DNA of 53,889 nucleotides. Source: an uncultured Clostridia bacterium. Its GTDB lineage: Bacteria; Bacillota; Clostridia; UBA1381. Positions 53,478-53,889 of this stretch are shown here, in pieces (position 1 is the first letter of the stretch; each line of letters starts with the position of its first letter). Both the position numbers and the translations under genes were made by a program. The stretch spans positions 1-53,889 of the forward strand of contig CALXQE010000067.1 of assembly GCA_944390495.1 (NCBI GenBank), read 5' to 3'. The notes beneath the pieces are model-generated. The model ran no database searches and was not told where the DNA came from. It saw nothing but the letters and a program-made list of their open reading frames with translations.

Positions 53478-53889
53478 TGTGTAAACCCTCATCATGGTGT
53501 AGAATAGAAATACACCGTGAGGAGGGTTTTAATTATACCAAGAAGAAAAAGAACACCGGAAGAGATTGCTCGAAAGGAACGCACAAAAACACTTATGAAG
53601 GAATTGGACATCAAGGATATAGATGATATTCAGGATTTGTTCAAGTCTTTTGTCGCTGCCGCCCTGGAGGGAGGTCTCGAAGCAGAGCTTGATGAGGAGT
53701 TGGGTTACTCCAAGTATGATTATCGTAACAAAGAAACCAATAACAGCCGTAATGGTTACAGCAAAAAGACCATGAAAACCAGCTTTGGAGACATGGATAT
53801 TGATGTTCCTCGCGACCGTAACGGCGAATTTGAGCCGCAGCTCATCAAAAAGCATCAGACCACATTATCAGGGGACATCGAAGAAAAAA
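53478..53889 (+). mobile_element. Left end of an IS256-family insertion sequence, cut by window
   Basis: The transposase frame is preceded by a TGTAAACCC...GGTGTAGAA segment from about 53479, the likely left inverted repeat. The interior has more G and C than the flanking chromosome, as expected for a recently arrived element. The right end lies outside the window, so target duplication cannot be checked. Confidence 0.8.
53535..53889 (+). CDS. IS256-family transposase, N-terminal part
   Basis: The mutator-type transposase is cut off by the window end, with 118 residues visible. Diagnostic segments are LFKSFVAAALEGGLEAELDEELGYSKYD (shown here as FVAAALEGGLEAELDEELGY), NSRNGYSKKTMKTSFGD, and VPRDRNGEFEPQLIKKHQ, all before the first catalytic Asp. 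GGAGGG at 53521-53526 is 8 bases before an ATA codon at 53535, where an ATG would be expected; the first in-frame ATG is at 53595, inside the conserved region. Either ATA/ATT is used or the start codon is mutated. Confidence 0.88.
   Translation, partial: MPRRKRTPEEIARKERTKTLMKELDIKDIDDIQDLFKSFVAAALEGGLEAELDEELGYSKYDYRNKETNNSRNGYSKKTMKTSFGDMDIDVPRDRNGEFEPQLIKKHQTTLSGDIEEK

Overview
The window looks like the chromosome of a low-GC Gram-positive anaerobe of the class Clostridia, probably a host-associated commensal. This rests on AT-rich coding sequence, strong AGGAGG-type ribosome sites with frequent GTG/TTG starts, a SpoVB/MurJ-type flippase, a class B-like sortase, the nadK-argR-recN gene order, a biotin-dependent sodium-pump decarboxylase operon, and ferrous-iron uptake with the FeoB-associated Cys-rich protein. 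Almost all of the window is ordinary, well-packed chromosome. The only mobile DNA seen is a decayed IS481-like remnant near 32.4 kb and the left end of an IS256-family element at the right edge.

Layout. 1-4.4 kb: 3' part of ftsK/spoIIIE, a YgiQ radical-SAM gene and folD (the last two overlap by 122 bases). 4.4-8.2 kb: SpoVB/MurJ-family flippase (minus) divergent from aspS. 8.2-13.5 kb: five-gene operon of a Gld-like ABC exporter, a DUF4340 protein and an esterase. 13.5-15.8 kb: an orphan 740-residue protein of unknown function (minus). 16.0-20.5 kb: carAB (minus), preceded by a leader peptide and attenuator. 20.6-22.5 kb: glnK-amtB behind two tandem terminator hairpins. 22.6-27.8 kb: five-gene operon encoding a methylmalonyl-CoA/oxaloacetate decarboxylase-transcarboxylase. 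27.8-30.0 kb: proC and, convergent, a dGTPase-like HD protein. 30.1-32.1 kb: a sortase and its probable substrate. 32.2-34.0 kb: IS remnant and tyrS. 34.1-39.2 kb: nadK, argR, recN, a thioesterase, smpB and galM. 39.2-42.1 kb: type Ic aspartate aminotransferase and a MATE exporter. 42.1-45.6 kb: GH78 alpha-L-rhamnosidase divergent from an AraC regulator. 45.8-49.6 kb: an exopolysaccharide/cell-wall O-acetylation cassette. 49.7-53.4 kb: DtxR-family regulator, feoA, feoB, the FeoB-associated peptide and DUF3793. 53.5 kb to the end: IS256-family transposase start.

The most interesting signals are regulatory RNAs. The carAB leader has a consensus promoter, a 26-codon U-rich leader ORF whose stop codon lies one base before an intrinsic terminator, and no Arg codons. 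This is the geometry of UTP-sensing pyrBI-type attenuation, which is unexpected in a Firmicute. The glnK-amtB leader carries two hairpins with AAAGGY hexaloops, each overlapping the 5' arm of an intrinsic terminator, as expected for ANTAR-type antitermination. The 740-residue orphan protein is the best candidate for wholly unknown biology. Promoters listed here are matches to the sigma-A consensus with 17-base spacers; none has experimental support.
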